Assembly: GCA_029570835.1 (NCBI GenBank) | Contig: JAKPTX010000140.1 | Span: forward strand, 1 to 64,000 | Source of the DNA: Bacteroidota bacterium | Lineage (GTDB): Bacteria; Bacteroidota; Bacteroidia; Bacteroidales; WCHB1-69 | Length of the DNA: 64,000 bases | Direction: 5' to 3' | Shown here: positions 32,221 to 42,760 of the stretch, in pieces | How positions within the stretch are numbered: position 1 is the stretch's first letter | Layout: every line of letters begins with the position of its first letter | Program-made: the position numbers and the translations under genes | The notes under the pieces: model-generated | Seen by the model: the letters and a program-made list of their open reading frames with translations, nothing else | Databases searched by the model: none | Told to the model about the DNA's origin: nothing

Positions 32221-32739
32221 TTATCCATTAAACACTTTATCTAATGGAATTCCTCTTACTTGTGCCACAGAGTATGCATCTCTCAGGTCGGCCAATGCCT
32301 GGAAAGTAGCTTTCACTACTGAGTGTGGATTGGTTGAACCTTGTGATTTTGCAAGTACGTTATTAATTCCTGCTGCCTCAAGTACAGCACGCATTGCACC
32401 CCCTGCAATAACTCCGGTACCGGGTGCAGCCGGTTTAATCATCACTCTGGCGCCGCTATATCTCCCTTCTTGAGAGTGAGGTATAGTTCCTTTAAGAACC
32501 GCAACACGAATTAAATTTTTCTTTGCATCATCGATAGCTTTGGCAATAGCAGCAGAAACCTCTTTTGCTTTACCCAAACCATAACCTACGATTCCATTTT
32601 CATTACCAACCACTACGACAGCGGAAAAGCTGAATGTTCTCCCCCCTTTAGTTACTTTAGTTACTCTATTAACTGCTACTAAATTATCTTTCAATTCAAT
32701 ATCAGCAGCTTTTACTCTATTTAAATTTTTATTTGACAT
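32221..32739 (-). CDS. rpsE: Ribosomal protein S5
   Basis: 172 aa; [41 protein letters not shown]. Confidence 0.97.
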   Translation of the reverse strand: MSNKNLNRVKAADIELKDNLVAVNRVTKVTKGGRTFSFSAVVVVGNENGIVGYGLGKAKEVSAAIAKAIDDAKKNLIRVAVLKGTIPHSQEGRYSGARVMIKPAAPGTGVIAGGAMRAVLEAAGINNVLAKSQGSTNPHSVVKATFQALADLRDAYSVAQVRGIPLDKVFNG

Positions 32740-32751
32740 AACGATTCCCGA

Positions 32752-33111
32752 TTAGAAAATTAAACCACCTTCTCTAGCAGCATCTGCTAAAGATTTAACT
32801 CTTCCATGATATAAATATCCATTACGATCAAAAACCACTCGAGTGATTCCTGCATCAATTGCTTTTTGAGCCAATTGCTTACCTACTAAAACAGATTTTT
32901 CAGATTTGGTAATTTTTTGCTCATTAATTTCAGCAATTCTTGATGAAGCAGAAACCAGGGTTACACCATGTTGATCATCAATAATTTGTGCATATATATC
33001 GCGATTACTTCTAAAAACGGATAATCTAGGGCGTTCAGGAGAGCCATGTACGTGCTTACGCACTCTCATTTTAATCCTATTTCTTCTATATGTTTTTCTA
33101 TTATAAGCCAT
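32752..33111 (-). CDS. rplR: Ribosomal protein L18
   Basis: 119 aa; [46 protein letters not shown]. Confidence 0.97.
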   Translation of the reverse strand: MAYNRKTYRRNRIKMRVRKHVHGSPERPRLSVFRSNRDIYAQIIDDQHGVTLVSASSRIAEINEQKITKSEKSVLVGKQLAQKAIDAGITRVVFDRNGYLYHGRVKSLADAAREGGLIF

Positions 33112-33129
33112 TTGATTCTAATTTGAATA

Positions 33130-33690
33130 TTATTTTTCTGCTGATTTACCTGCTTTTCTTCTAACCACTTCACCCACAAAGCGAATACCTTTACCTTTAT
33201 AAGGTTCCGGTTTTCTATAGGATCTGATTTTGTTAGCTACTTGGCCCAACAATTGTTTATCTATACCTCTAAGTATAATAATTGGATTTTTCCCTTTTTC
33301 ATTGATTGTTTCCACACTCACTTCAGGTGCTAATTGCATCAGAATGTTATGTGAATAACCTAATGATAAATCGAGTAGATTACCGGGTTTAGCTTCAGCT
33401 CTAAATCCAACCCCTACCAATTCTTGTCTGATTTCAAACCCTTCGGTAACTCCTTTTACCATATTAGCCAACAACGCTCTGTACAGACCATGCATTGCTT
33501 TATGTCTTTTTTGCTCGGTTGGTCTCTGGAGGGAAAGGTGTCCATCTTCGATGGAATAAGTGATATCACCATCTACATATTGTGATAATGAACCTTTAGG
33601 CCCTTTAACGGTAACGATATTACTCTTAGGGTCTCTTTTAATTTCAACTCCTGCCGGAATCGAAATGGGTAATTTTCCTATTCTTGACAT
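33130..33690 (-). CDS. rplF: Ribosomal protein L6
   Basis: 186 aa; MSRIGKLPISIPAGVE, RKPEPYKGKGIRFVGE. Confidence 0.97.
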   Translation of the reverse strand: MSRIGKLPISIPAGVEIKRDPKSNIVTVKGPKGSLSQYVDGDITYSIEDGHLSLQRPTEQKRHKAMHGLYRALLANMVKGVTEGFEIRQELVGVGFRAEAKPGNLLDLSLGYSHNILMQLAPEVSVETINEKGKNPIIILRGIDKQLLGQVANKIRSYRKPEPYKGKGIRFVGEVVRRKAGKSAEK

Positions 33691-33704
33691 ATCTCTTCCT
33701 CCTA

Positions 33705-34103
33705 TTAACTAATATAACAAATCACTTCACCACCCACATTTTGTTGTCTGGCTTCTTTATCGGTCATCATCCCGTGAGATGTAGATACGATAGCAATACC
33801 CAATCCATTCAATACGGATGGAAGTTGTTCAACATTAACATACTTACGTAATCCGGGCTTACTCACTCTGGTCAACTTATGGATTGCTGATTCTTTAGTA
33901 ACCGGATGATATTTCAGTGCAATTTTAATTGTTCCGGGCTTTGTATCATCCTCAAATTTATAATTCAGGATATACCCTTTTTCAAATAAAATCTTCGTGA
34001 TCTCTTTTTTTACTTTCGAGGTAGGAATCTCTACCACTTTATGATTTGCCGCGATGGCGTTACGTACGCGGGTCAAATAATCTGCTATTGGATCTGTATT
34101 CAT
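33705..34103 (-). CDS. rpsH: Ribosomal protein S8
   Basis: 132 aa; [46 protein letters not shown]. Confidence 0.97.
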   Translation of the reverse strand: MNTDPIADYLTRVRNAIAANHKVVEIPTSKVKKEITKILFEKGYILNYKFEDDTKPGTIKIALKYHPVTKESAIHKLTRVSKPGLRKYVNVEQLPSVLNGLGIAIVSTSHGMMTDKEARQQNVGGEVICYIS

Positions 34104-34127
34104 AACTTCTCTCTTTCTTTTTTTATA

Positions 34128-34427
34128 TTACCAACTTGCTTTTTTAACTCCGGGGATTAATCCCTGTAAAGCCATTTCTCTAAAATTAATACGTGAGATT
34201 CCAAATTGTCTCATATACCCTTTTGGACGTCCTGTCAACTGGCAACGGTTGTGCATTCTGATAGGATTAGAGTTAGGAGGTAATTTTTGTAGTGCAACAA
34301 TAGCTGCTTTTTTAGCTTCATAATCGTCTCCATTGATAATTTTCTTCAATTCAGCACGTTTATCAGCATATTTAGCAACCAATTTAGCTCTTTTTATCTC
34401 TTTTGCTTTTAATGATTCTTTTGCCAT
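34128..34427 (-). CDS. rpsN: Ribosomal protein S14
   Basis: 99 aa; [51 protein letters not shown]. Confidence 0.97.
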   Translation of the reverse strand: MAKESLKAKEIKRAKLVAKYADKRAELKKIINGDDYEAKKAAIVALQKLPPNSNPIRMHNRCQLTGRPKGYMRQFGISRINFREMALQGLIPGVKKASW

Positions 34428-34430
34428 ATC

Positions 34431-34985
34431 TTATTTCTGATTTTTAAAGGGTAATCCAAATTCTTTCAATAATGCTAAACACTCTTTGTCATTTCTGGCG
34501 GTAGTCACAAATGTGATATCCATACCATTAATTTTAGACACTTTATCCAAGTCAATTTCAGGAAAGATAATTTGTTCAGGAACTCCTAATGTATAATTAC
34601 CTCTTCCATCGAAACCTTTGTCACTAATCCCTTTAAAGTCACGAATACGAGGAATAGAAACAGACACCAAACGATCTAAAAATTCATACATTCGATCACC
34701 TCTCAATGTAACTCTCACACCGATAGGCATTCCGCGTCTCAGTTTAAAGTTTGAAATATCCTTTTTGGATTTTGTAGGTACAGCTTTTTGACCTGCAATG
34801 AGTGTCATTTCTTGAACACCCACGTCAATTAACTTCTTGTCTGCGATCCCAAATTTACCCAATCCTTGATTTAAGCAAATTTTTGTAATTTTTGGAACTC
34901 TCATCACCGATTTGATTTGGAGTTTCTCTTTCAAAGCGGGGATCACCTCTTTCTGATATTTTTCTTTGTATCTTGGTACGTACAT
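34431..34985 (-). CDS. rplE: Ribosomal protein L5
   Basis: 184 aa; [35 protein letters not shown]. Confidence 0.97.
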   Translation of the reverse strand: MYVPRYKEKYQKEVIPALKEKLQIKSVMRVPKITKICLNQGLGKFGIADKKLIDVGVQEMTLIAGQKAVPTKSKKDISNFKLRRGMPIGVRVTLRGDRMYEFLDRLVSVSIPRIRDFKGISDKGFDGRGNYTLGVPEQIIFPEIDLDKVSKINGMDITFVTTARNDKECLALLKEFGLPFKNQK

Positions 34986-35299
34986 TACTTAATCTCCTCT
35001 CCTGATTTTTTTGAATATCTAACTAATTTACCTTTTTCCCCGATTCTTCTACCAATTCGGGAAGCTTGTCCTTTACCATCAACAACCATAAGGTTAGAAA
35101 TATGGATTGAACCCTCTTTCTTAACGATACCTCCATTTGGATGTTTGGCATTAGGTTTGGTATGTTTGGATACCAAATTTAATCCTTCTACGATGGCTCT
35201 GTACTTATCCACGAATACTTGAAGGACTTTTCCTTGCTGTCCTTTTGCTTCGCCGGCTATTACTTTAACCGTATCGCCTTTTTTAATGTGAATTTTCAT
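34985..35299 (-). CDS. rplX: Ribosomal protein L24
   Basis: 104 aa; [24 protein letters not shown] (KOW). Confidence 0.97.
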   Translation of the reverse strand: MKIHIKKGDTVKVIAGEAKGQQGKVLQVFVDKYRAIVEGLNLVSKHTKPNAKHPNGGIVKKEGSIHISNLMVVDGKGQASRIGRRIGEKGKLVRYSKKSGEEIK

Positions 35300-35350
35300 T
35301 TGTTTGTTTTTTTAATAATCAATTGGTCTTTGTCAATTGTGAATAATATA

Positions 35351-35719
35351 TTATAACACCTCTGGAGCCAGAGATACTATTTTCATGTATTGTTTTTCGC
35401 GTAATTCTCTGGCAACGGGTCCAAAAATACGTGTTCCTCTCATTTCGCCGTTAGGATTAAGGAGGATCACTGCGTTGTCATCGAATTTAATATAGGAACC
35501 ATCATTTCTGCGAATATGTTTTTTAGTACGAACTACTACCGCTTTCGTTACGGTTCCCTTTTTTACGTTACCTGATGGGATTGCACTTTTTACGGTTACA
35601 ATAACTTTATCACCCACACCGGCATATCTTTTTCTGGTTCCTCCGAGTACACGGATAACCAATACTTCCTTAGCACCGCTGTTATCTGCAACAGCCAATC
35701 TTGATTCTTGTTGTACCAT
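35351..35719 (-). CDS. rplN: Ribosomal protein L14
   Basis: 122 aa; [27 protein letters not shown]. Confidence 0.98.
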   Translation of the reverse strand: MVQQESRLAVADNSGAKEVLVIRVLGGTRKRYAGVGDKVIVTVKSAIPSGNVKKGTVTKAVVVRTKKHIRRNDGSYIKFDDNAVILLNPNGEMRGTRIFGPVARELREKQYMKIVSLAPEVL

Positions 35720-35721
35720 AA

Positions 35722-35982
35722 CTATTTCGCTCTTTCAATGATTTCTACTAATCTCCAGCATTTGGTTTTACTCAAAGGTCTGGTTTCCATTACTAACACT
35801 CTATCGCCGATGTTACACTCATTTTTTTCATCATGAGCTATCAATTTGGTAGTTCTTTTTAAGAATTTACCATATTTAGGGTGTTTGAGTTTACGTTCAA
35901 CGCTAACAACGATAGACTTATCCATCTTGTTGCTTGAAACAAGCCCCTCTCTTACTTTTCTTTGTTTTCTTACTTCTTCCAT
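35722..35982 (-). CDS. rpsQ: Ribosomal protein S17
   Basis: 86 aa; [34 protein letters not shown]. Confidence 0.96.
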   Translation of the reverse strand: MEEVRKQRKVREGLVSSNKMDKSIVVSVERKLKHPKYGKFLKRTTKLIAHDEKNECNIGDRVLVMETRPLSKTKCWRLVEIIERAK

Positions 35983-35995
35983 GATATTCTATTTG

Positions 35996-36190
35996 TTATG
36001 CGTTTAGTTCACGTTTACGAATTTCTGTTTTAATCCTGGCAATAGTTTTACGTTGTTCCGTAATCTTATTTGGATTTTCAATGGGAGAGATTGCATGATT
36101 CAAAACCAATTTGGTAAGATGTTGTTGCTCCTCTACCAGTCTTTCTTTTAATTCAGCAGTAGAAAGTTCTGCTACGACTTGCTGTTTCAT
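35996..36190 (-). CDS. rpmC: Ribosomal protein L29
   Basis: 64 aa; ELSTAELKERLVEEQQHLTKLVLNHAISPIENPNKI. Confidence 0.95.
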   Translation of the reverse strand: MKQQVVAELSTAELKERLVEEQQHLTKLVLNHAISPIENPNKITEQRKTIARIKTEIRKRELNA

Positions 36191-36195
36191 CTTTT

Positions 36196-36624
36196 TTATA
36201 CAATTTCTTCTGAATAATCTCTTCTAACTACAAATTTTGTTTTCACAGGTAGCTTTTGTGCTCCCAGGCGAAGTGCTTCTTTTGCTACTTCAAAAGGAAC
36301 TCCATCCGCTTCAAAAAGGATTCTACCCGGGCTTACTCTGGCTACAAAGTATTCCGGTGAACCTTTACCCTTACCCATACGCACCTCAGCAGGCTTTTTA
36401 GTAACGGGTTTATCAGGGAAAATACGAATCCATAATTGTCCTTCACGTTTCATATAACGAGTAATCGCCTGACGCGCTGCCTCGATTTGTCTACCTGTAA
36501 TCCAGTGTTCTTCTAGCGTTTTAATAGCAAAAGAACCAAAATCCAACTCGGCACCTCTTTTGGTAACCGGTCTCATTCTCCCTTTCTGGGGTCTTCTATA
36601 TTTAGTCTTTCTTGGTTGTAACAT
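36196..36624 (-). CDS. rplP: Ribosomal protein L16
   Basis: 142 aa; [43 protein letters not shown]. Confidence 0.97.
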   Translation of the reverse strand: MLQPRKTKYRRPQKGRMRPVTKRGAELDFGSFAIKTLEEHWITGRQIEAARQAITRYMKREGQLWIRIFPDKPVTKKPAEVRMGKGKGSPEYFVARVSPGRILFEADGVPFEVAKEALRLGAQKLPVKTKFVVRRDYSEEIV

Positions 36625-36654
36625 CGTGATCTATATTTGACTGTTATTAATATC

Positions 36655-37371
36655 TTACTTTGCACTTCTTCTTCCGCGAGGAGCTCTTCTTCCGTGTGAT
36701 GGTTTACTATCTTTAGCATCGCCAACCACTTCGAAAAGATCTCTCTGACCATATACGAGTCCTTTGCAAATCCATACTTTAAGACCAATTCTACCATAGG
36801 TAGTATGTGCTTCTGCAGTAGCATAGTCAATATCTGCTCTTAATGTATGTAATGGAGTTCTTCCTTCTTTAAAATGCTCACTTCTTGCCATTTCCGCTCC
36901 ACCTAAACGACCTGATACGGTTACCTTAATTCCTTCAGCATTGGCACGCATTGTTGATCCGATAGCAGTTTTAACAGCCTTTCTGTATGAAACTCTACCC
37001 TCAATCTGTTTTGCAATATTTTGAGCTACCAAAACAGCTTCCAAATCGGGACGTTTCACTTCCGAAATATTTATTTGGATATCTTTTCCGGTAATTTTTT
37101 TCAACTCTTCTTTTAGTTTGTCAACTTCAGCACCTCCTTTTCCGATAATCAATCCCGGACGAGCGGTGTGGATAGTTACTGTAACTAATTTCAGTGTTCT
37201 TTCAATAAAAATTTTTGCGATCCCGGCTTTGAACAATCTCGCGTTCAAATAGCGTCTAATTTTGTCGTCTTCGACTAACTTACTGGCGAATTTTTTGCCG
37301 CCATACCAATTAGAATCCCAACCTCTGATAATTCCCAATCTTAAACCTACCGGATTAACTTTTTGACCCAT
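36655..37371 (-). CDS. rpsC: Ribosomal protein S3
   Basis: 238 aa; [39 protein letters not shown]. Confidence 0.98.
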   Translation of the reverse strand: MGQKVNPVGLRLGIIRGWDSNWYGGKKFASKLVEDDKIRRYLNARLFKAGIAKIFIERTLKLVTVTIHTARPGLIIGKGGAEVDKLKEELKKITGKDIQINISEVKRPDLEAVLVAQNIAKQIEGRVSYRKAVKTAIGSTMRANAEGIKVTVSGRLGGAEMARSEHFKEGRTPLHTLRADIDYATAEAHTTYGRIGLKVWICKGLVYGQRDLFEVVGDAKDSKPSHGRRAPRGRRSAK

Positions 37372-37375
37372 AATG

Positions 37376-37792
37376 CTATTCTATATCGTTATTTAAATTT
37401 GATTTTTCATCTATAATAATAGTCACATGATTAGAACGTTTGCGAATTCTGTTGGCTCTTCCTTGAGGAGCGGTACGAATTCTCTTCAACATACGACCTC
37501 CATCTACAGTGATACTCTTAATGTACAATTCAACATCCTCTATACGTCTTCCTTCATTCTTTACTTGCCAGTTCGCAACGGCAGACTTCAACAATTTCAA
37601 CAACTTCTCAGCTGATTCTTTTCTACTATACTTTAAAACATTCATGGCATAGTCAACATCTTTTCCTCTGATCACATCTGCCATAATTCTGGTCTTACGT
37701 GGTGAGGTTGGATTGTCAACCAAGCGAGCCATATAAATAGTTTTCTTCGCTTCTTTACGCGCTTCTGCCGCTAATCTTTTTCTTGCACTCAT
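37376..37792 (-). CDS. rplV: Ribosomal protein L22
   Basis: 138 aa; [47 protein letters not shown]. Confidence 0.96.
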   Translation of the reverse strand: MSARKRLAAEARKEAKKTIYMARLVDNPTSPRKTRIMADVIRGKDVDYAMNVLKYSRKESAEKLLKLLKSAVANWQVKNEGRRIEDVELYIKSITVDGGRMLKRIRTAPQGRANRIRKRSNHVTIIIDEKSNLNNDIE

Positions 37793-37886
37793 GCTTTTTT
37801 GTTTAATAATTCAACTTAAATATCTGAGAGTCAATGAGTTATAGTAGTTGCCGAGCTAAATAACTCATTTTCAAACAAATTGGCGG

Positions 37887-37894
37887 CAAAAATA
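37887..37894 (-). promoter_or_regulatory. Candidate -7 box (TATTTTTG) for the rplV-rpsE block
   Basis: CAAAAATA on + strand about 95 bp upstream of rplV; fits TAnnTTTG. No clean -33 box at canonical spacing. Confidence 0.4.
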
Positions 37895-38065
37895 GAGAAA
37901 ATTTCGATACAAAACAACAAAATTTTGATATTTTTTTGAAAAAATATTATTTTGCTGATTTAAAAGAGGTTAAGAACGAGTTCCCAACAAATACGAAAAA
38001 AACTGAATTGGTTCGGGTTCGTGTCCTCCCCCATTTTTTTTATTTCCAAAAAAAAGAGTAAAAAA

Positions 38066-38800
38066 CTAAAATGGTGAGATAGAGATTCCTATACTCATCG
38101 GACTTACTTGTGGTCCCTTTCCGGACTCAAACAACGGTGTCAATTGATACGAATAGAATATTCCCAAGCCTTCCCAGCCAATCCGCGCATAAAAATCAAA
38201 ATGATATTTCATCTTATTGAAGATCTGATAATCCTTATAATCTACCATCTGATTTTTACCCGACAGATCCTTGCCGCGATAGCGTTGCGCAACGGAAACA
38301 ATGGACCCCAATCGCGCTCCAATTGAAAATTTAAAGCCGCTATCATGACGATAACGAAACTCCAGCGGGATGTAAAGACTGACAATATCCAAACGACAAA
38401 TTTTATATGTTGTGTCCATCTGAGGCAGGATATTATACTGCGTAATCCAATTTCTGGAATCGATTCCAATGATCGCATTGGATTTTTGAGTATGATAATT
38501 CACTCCGGCGCCAATTCCGAAAGAAAATGGGGATTGAGATTTCTTTTTGATATCCCACAAGATTGACACATTCACTCCCGGATTAAACTTATTCGAATTC
38601 ACCGCAGCAGGCATCCCCAACCAAAAAGAGTGAAACACGTCAATCAACATACGATCACGAAAAATTTCCACTTTTTCTACTTTGGGTAATGAATCTGTTT
38701 TTGGTCTCTCATAATTCTTTCCATCCAGTAAATTTTGAGCTACTGAAGTCGAAAGTATGACAAACAGTAAAGTTATTGTGATCCCTATTTTTCTTTTCAT
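38066..38800 (-). CDS. Outer-membrane beta-barrel protein (start moved to MKRKIGI)
   Basis: Signal peptide MKRKIGITITLLFVILSTSVAQ; alternating aromatic beta-barrel pattern; promoter-like CAAAAATA at 38819-38826 argues against the longer start. Confidence 0.65.
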   Translation of the reverse strand: MKRKIGITITLLFVILSTSVAQNLLDGKNYERPKTDSLPKVEKVEIFRDRMLIDVFHSFWLGMPAAVNSNKFNPGVNVSILWDIKKKSQSPFSFGIGAGVNYHTQKSNAIIGIDSRNWITQYNILPQMDTTYKICRLDIVSLYIPLEFRYRHDSGFKFSIGARLGSIVSVAQRYRGKDLSGKNQMVDYKDYQIFNKMKYHFDFYARIGWEGLGIFYSYQLTPLFESGKGPQVSPMSIGISISPF

Positions 38801-38893
38801 TGTTAAAAATTTGAAATGCAAAAATACAACTTTAATTGAATCTATCGATCCACAATAATCATTTTAACGAAATTCTAATCGATTTAGTCTCAT

Positions 38894-39472
38894 TTATTTT
38901 CTATAGAGATCCATTTTTTCTATGTAATCTTTAACTTTTGGGGGGAGGAAATATGTTACTCCCCGCTTCTCTCGTATCGAATTTCTTATCATAGAGGCTG
39001 ATATCTCTATTTGTGGCGCACTAATCATCACTACTGAGGGGTGATTTTCCAATGGTGTCGACTTGGATCCCAATCGCGGATACACATATATTTGATAATG
39101 CTCCAGGATATACTCATAGTTTTTCCAGCGCTCAAAATTTTCCAGATTATCGGCTCCCATCACAATCACAAACTGATAGTCGGGATATTTTGCCGACAAT
39201 TTCTCCAATGTTACGGCAGTATACGAGGGATAAGGCAGTTTAAACTCCACATCGCATGCTTTAAAGCGAGGATCATCCTCGATTGCGACCTGAACCATAT
39301 AATAACGCTGTGACGCTTGGAGAAGACGGTCATTCTTCTTAAAAGGACTGGAAGGAGATATCACAAACCAAAGCTGATCGATATCCGTATTTTCTACGAT
39401 ATACTCTGCTACCATCAGGTGCCCGACATGAATCGGGTTGTAGGATCCAAAATAGAGCGCTATCTTTTTCAT
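38894..39472 (-). CDS. nadD: Nicotinate-nucleotide adenylyltransferase
   Basis: 192 aa; LYFGSYNPIHVGHLMVAEYI, ISASMIRNSIREKRGVTYFLPPKVKDYIEK. Confidence 0.95.
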   Translation of the reverse strand: MKKIALYFGSYNPIHVGHLMVAEYIVENTDIDQLWFVISPSSPFKKNDRLLQASQRYYMVQVAIEDDPRFKACDVEFKLPYPSYTAVTLEKLSAKYPDYQFVIVMGADNLENFERWKNYEYILEHYQIYVYPRLGSKSTPLENHPSVVMISAPQIEISASMIRNSIREKRGVTYFLPPKVKDYIEKMDLYRK

Positions 39473-40035
39473 AATTTCAAAAAGTGATCTATTATTTCCC
39501 GCACCTCCTTCACCGTTTCATCGATTTGATGATTCACCAATATCAGGTCAAACTGCGGAGCAAAGCTCATTTCATGCGCTGCCTTAGCCAACCTCATCTG
39601 CAATGTTTCCTCACTTTCAGATGCCCGAATCAGCAATCGCTCTTTCAAGACCTCCAGAGAGGGCGGCATCACAAATATTGCCAATGCACGATCTCTGTAC
39701 TCTTTCTTGATATTGAGCGCACCCACAACATCCACGTCGAACACTACGTGTTCTCCCTGATTGAGATGTTTTTCTATCTCGCTCTTCAATGTTCCGTAAA
39801 AACATCCGGAGTACACCTCTTCCCATTCTACAAAATCTCCCTTTTCAACATGCTTTCGAAAATCAGTTTCGGCCAAGAAGTGGTAATCTTTTCCGTCAAT
39901 CTCTCCACTTCTTGGAGATCGTGTTGTAGCAGAGATTGAAAAATTCAGTGGATACCCTAGTGCCAAGAGTCTTTTAATGATGGTCGTTTTACCCGATCCC
40001 GAAGGGGCAGCGAAAATAATCAGTTTGCCGGACAT
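39469..40035 (-). CDS. gmk: Guanylate kinase (start moved to MSGKLIIFAAPSGSGKTT)
   Basis: P-loop APSGSGKTTIIKRLL; SATTRSPRSGEIDGKDYHF. CAAAGATA promoter box at 40054-40061 lies at the longer ORF start. Confidence 0.95.
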   Translation of the reverse strand: MSGKLIIFAAPSGSGKTTIIKRLLALGYPLNFSISATTRSPRSGEIDGKDYHFLAETDFRKHVEKGDFVEWEEVYSGCFYGTLKSEIEKHLNQGEHVVFDVDVVGALNIKKEYRDRALAIFVMPPSLEVLKERLLIRASESEETLQMRLAKAAHEMSFAPQFDLILVNHQIDETVKEVREIIDHFLKL

Positions 40036-40094
40036 AATAATCGTAATAGCCTGCAAAGATAAAGAAAATTACTATATGAAGACGGAATCTTTTG

Positions 40095-40117
40095 ATTTCG
40101 GATTTCGAATTTCGGAA
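40095..40117. repeat. ATTTCGG-type heptad repeat, island 2
   Basis: gatttcggatttcgaatttcgga. Confidence 0.8.
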
Positions 40118-40124
40118 TGAAAAA

Positions 40125-40315
40125 ATGCGGAAGGCGGAGGGCGGAAGGCGGAATGAAAAACAATTACTGCATATCAAAAATGGTATAACATTCCAGAGTG
40201 GGGTGATAAATTGACCACAAAGACAAAATATATTCTGCCCCCCTTTTATTTGAAGGCAGAAATAAGAAGGAAGAAGGAAGAATTAAAGGCGGAAATCGGA
40301 AGGCGGAATGCGGAA
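40125..40315 (-). repeat. Composite intergenic element, copy B, with GGAAGGCGG repeats on both sides
   Basis: Minus orientation: CCGCCTTCCGATTTCCGCCTTT ... GGGGGGCAG (40235-40243), 31-nt spacer, CCCCACTC (40196-40203), TGGAATGTTATACC, GATATGCAGTAATTG. Confidence 0.75.
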
Positions 40316-40457
40316 TAAAAAAAAGTCGAAAGTCGAAATCTGGTTTCTTGTGTATACAAAATATAATTTATTGATAATCAGAATAATACAAAAAAATCAA
40401 ATAAATAAATAAATAAATTCTACCTTCTACCTTGTAAAAGCGTAATTCGTAATTGAA

Positions 40458-42644
40458 TTATAAATTCCTCAAAATAAAAACGGTCATCTTTTTGTAGAGA
40501 TGTAACCTGGTGTTTCCACCGTAGATGAAGTGATTTTTATTTGGATAGAAGAATTGTTCATACTGGAAGCCAGCCTCGTTGAGTGCCATGACCAGCTCGA
40601 TCGCATTTTGGAAATGAACATTATCATCGGCGGTGCCATGTATTAACAAGTAGTTTCCTGAAGCTTGATCAGCGAAGAAAATGGGGGAATTATCATCATA
40701 TCCTTTAGGATTTTCCTCCGGAGTAGTTAAGAAACGTTCTGTGTAAATATTGTCGTAATAGCGCCAGTTTGTTACCGGTGCTACAGCGATTACAGCCTTG
40801 AAGATTCCCTCTCCTTTCATCATGGCGAGAGTCGACAGATAACCGCCAAAACTCCATCCCCAAATACCAATTCTTTGCGCATCTACATAAGGTAAACTCT
40901 GTAAATATTTTGCAACGTTGATCTGATCTTCCGCTTCCATTTTGCCCATATTCAAATAGACCTGCTTTTTGAAGTCCGCTCCACGTGCCCTGGTTCCTCT
41001 TCCATCCACACAAACCACGATATATCCTTTCTGAGCCAACATTTGATACCAGAAATCATCATTCATTCTGCGCATCCCGTTCATCACCTCTTGCGAACCC
41101 GGTCCACCGTAGCAATAAATCAACACAGGATATTTTTTATTGGCATCAAAATCAAGCGGTTTGAGCATCCAGCCATACAAAGTTGTTCCCTCTGCAGTTT
41201 GAAAGTTGATCATCTCTTTTTGGGAGAAACCATACTCTTGCATCTTGTTTTTCAAACTTCCATTATCTGCCAAAACTCTCAGTTGTTTCCCTTTTTTGTC
41301 ATAAATTGCATGAACTGGCGGAGTGTTAAGATCGGAAGTGGAAAGTTTATAAAAAGAACCGGTAGTACTAAACTCAGCAGTCGACCAGCCATTCCCGGAA
41401 GAGAGCAGCTGTTTTTTCTTGCCGTTAAAACCGATTACATAGAGGTCACGATTATGGATTCCCGACTCATTGGAGAGATAATAGATCTTTTGCTCTTTTT
41501 GATCAATGTATAGAATTTTAGATACCTCCCACTCTCCGGTAGTCACGGGTGTCAATTTTTGATTGTAGTCCGAAATATAGATGTGATTGTATCCCTCTCT
41601 TTCAGATGTAAAGAGAAACCTTTTCCCGTCTTGTAGGAAAAGCACCTCTTCAGGAATATCGATCCAAACGGATAACTTCTCATTGTAGATCACTTTCTTT
41701 GCCAATTGAGGCAAATCAATAGCAAAAAATTGCATCTCTGTTTGCTTGCGATTCAGCTTCATCACAATCAGCTGATTGGGAACTGCACTCCAGAAAATTC
41801 GTGGGTAATAACAATCTTCATTGGGATCAAAGCCCAAGTCGTACGATTTTTGAGTATTCAAATCGTAATAAAAAAGAGAGATTTTAGAATTTGCTTCTCC
41901 CGGTTTGGGATACTTGTAAGTGTACTCTTCAGGATAAAGTTCTCCCCATAAAGTCATCGAAAACTGTTTTACTTCCGATTCATCGAAACGATAATAGGCA
42001 ATCTTAGTCCCATCTGGAGACCATGCAAATGCCTGTGCCAAAGAGAGTTCCTCTTCATAAACCCAGTCAGCCATCCCATTGATGATATGATTGTACTTTC
42101 CATCAGTTGTGATTTGAGTCTCTTTCCCACTGTTCAAATCGCTGATAAACAGATTATTATCTCTCACAAACGCCACTTTATCCCCTTGTGGTGAAAAAGT
42201 TACAAAGGATTGTTTTCCCAATTGCGTGTCCGCCACGGAAATCAGCGTATCTTTTTGAATATCATACACATAATAGAATGCTTTTGAACTTCTTCTGTAT
42301 ATCACCTCTTGCTCTATTGCCAACAAAATCTTTTTTTCCTGTGCATCAAAAGAGTACTCATCCACAGTGCGAATATTGATCCGACCCTCAGTTAACTCAG
42401 TCAATCGGGTACTTTTCATGAGCGTTTCCACCAACTCTCCGGTTGCAAAGAGGTGTTTGTCAATTCCTGATCTGGAAACTACGGTGTAGCAATCAGAGAG
42501 CGGCATAGATTGAAATCCGGGAACATAATCGGGTCTAAAAGTTCCTTTTTCCCAAATATCCTCGAGTGTAATCTGTTGAGTTTGAGCTTGTGTCCAACCT
42601 GCAAAAATTGCAAAAATAAAGAGTATTACTGTCAACTTTTTCAT
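40458..42644 (-). CDS. Dipeptidyl peptidase IV (S9 prolyl oligopeptidase family)
   Basis: 728 aa; IGIWGWSFGGYLSTLAMMKG catalytic Ser motif; VCVDGRGTRARG; LLIHGTADDNVHFQNA; C-terminal NKNHFIYG. Confidence 0.93.
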   Translation of the reverse strand: MKKLTVILFIFAIFAGWTQAQTQQITLEDIWEKGTFRPDYVPGFQSMPLSDCYTVVSRSGIDKHLFATGELVETLMKSTRLTELTEGRINIRTVDEYSFDAQEKKILLAIEQEVIYRRSSKAFYYVYDIQKDTLISVADTQLGKQSFVTFSPQGDKVAFVRDNNLFISDLNSGKETQITTDGKYNHIINGMADWVYEEELSLAQAFAWSPDGTKIAYYRFDESEVKQFSMTLWGELYPEEYTYKYPKPGEANSKISLFYYDLNTQKSYDLGFDPNEDCYYPRIFWSAVPNQLIVMKLNRKQTEMQFFAIDLPQLAKKVIYNEKLSVWIDIPEEVLFLQDGKRFLFTSEREGYNHIYISDYNQKLTPVTTGEWEVSKILYIDQKEQKIYYLSNESGIHNRDLYVIGFNGKKKQLLSSGNGWSTAEFSTTGSFYKLSTSDLNTPPVHAIYDKKGKQLRVLADNGSLKNKMQEYGFSQKEMINFQTAEGTTLYGWMLKPLDFDANKKYPVLIYCYGGPGSQEVMNGMRRMNDDFWYQMLAQKGYIVVCVDGRGTRARGADFKKQVYLNMGKMEAEDQINVAKYLQSLPYVDAQRIGIWGWSFGGYLSTLAMMKGEGIFKAVIAVAPVTNWRYYDNIYTERFLTTPEENPKGYDDNSPIFFADQASGNYLLIHGTADDNVHFQNAIELVMALNEAGFQYEQFFYPNKNHFIYGGNTRLHLYKKMTVFILRNL

Positions 42645-42751
42645 CTTCTTTCACTTTTAAACCGCAAAAATACGAAATTATGTTTGTATATCTTTATGAA
42701 TATAAAAAAAAGGGGGGAAGGACACCTTTCCTTTCATCTCAAATTTAATTG

Positions 42752-42759
42752 TAATTTTG
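42752..42759 (+). promoter_or_regulatory. Candidate -7 box TAATTTTG directly before the uvrC start
   Basis: TAATTTTG ends 1 nt before the annotated ATG at 42761. Confidence 0.45.
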
Positions 42760-42760
42760 C

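Noticed and set aside
36573-36830. 85-aa minus ORF overlapping rpsC/rplP
   Set aside because: Alternate frame of rpsC; the ribosomal protein reading is unambiguous.
39989-40177. 62-aa minus ORF (FSFRLPPSAFRIFSFRNSKSEIKRF)
   Set aside because: Translation of the CGGAAGG/ATTTCGG intergenic repeats; a typical spurious ORF. The gmk promoter and start lie inside it.
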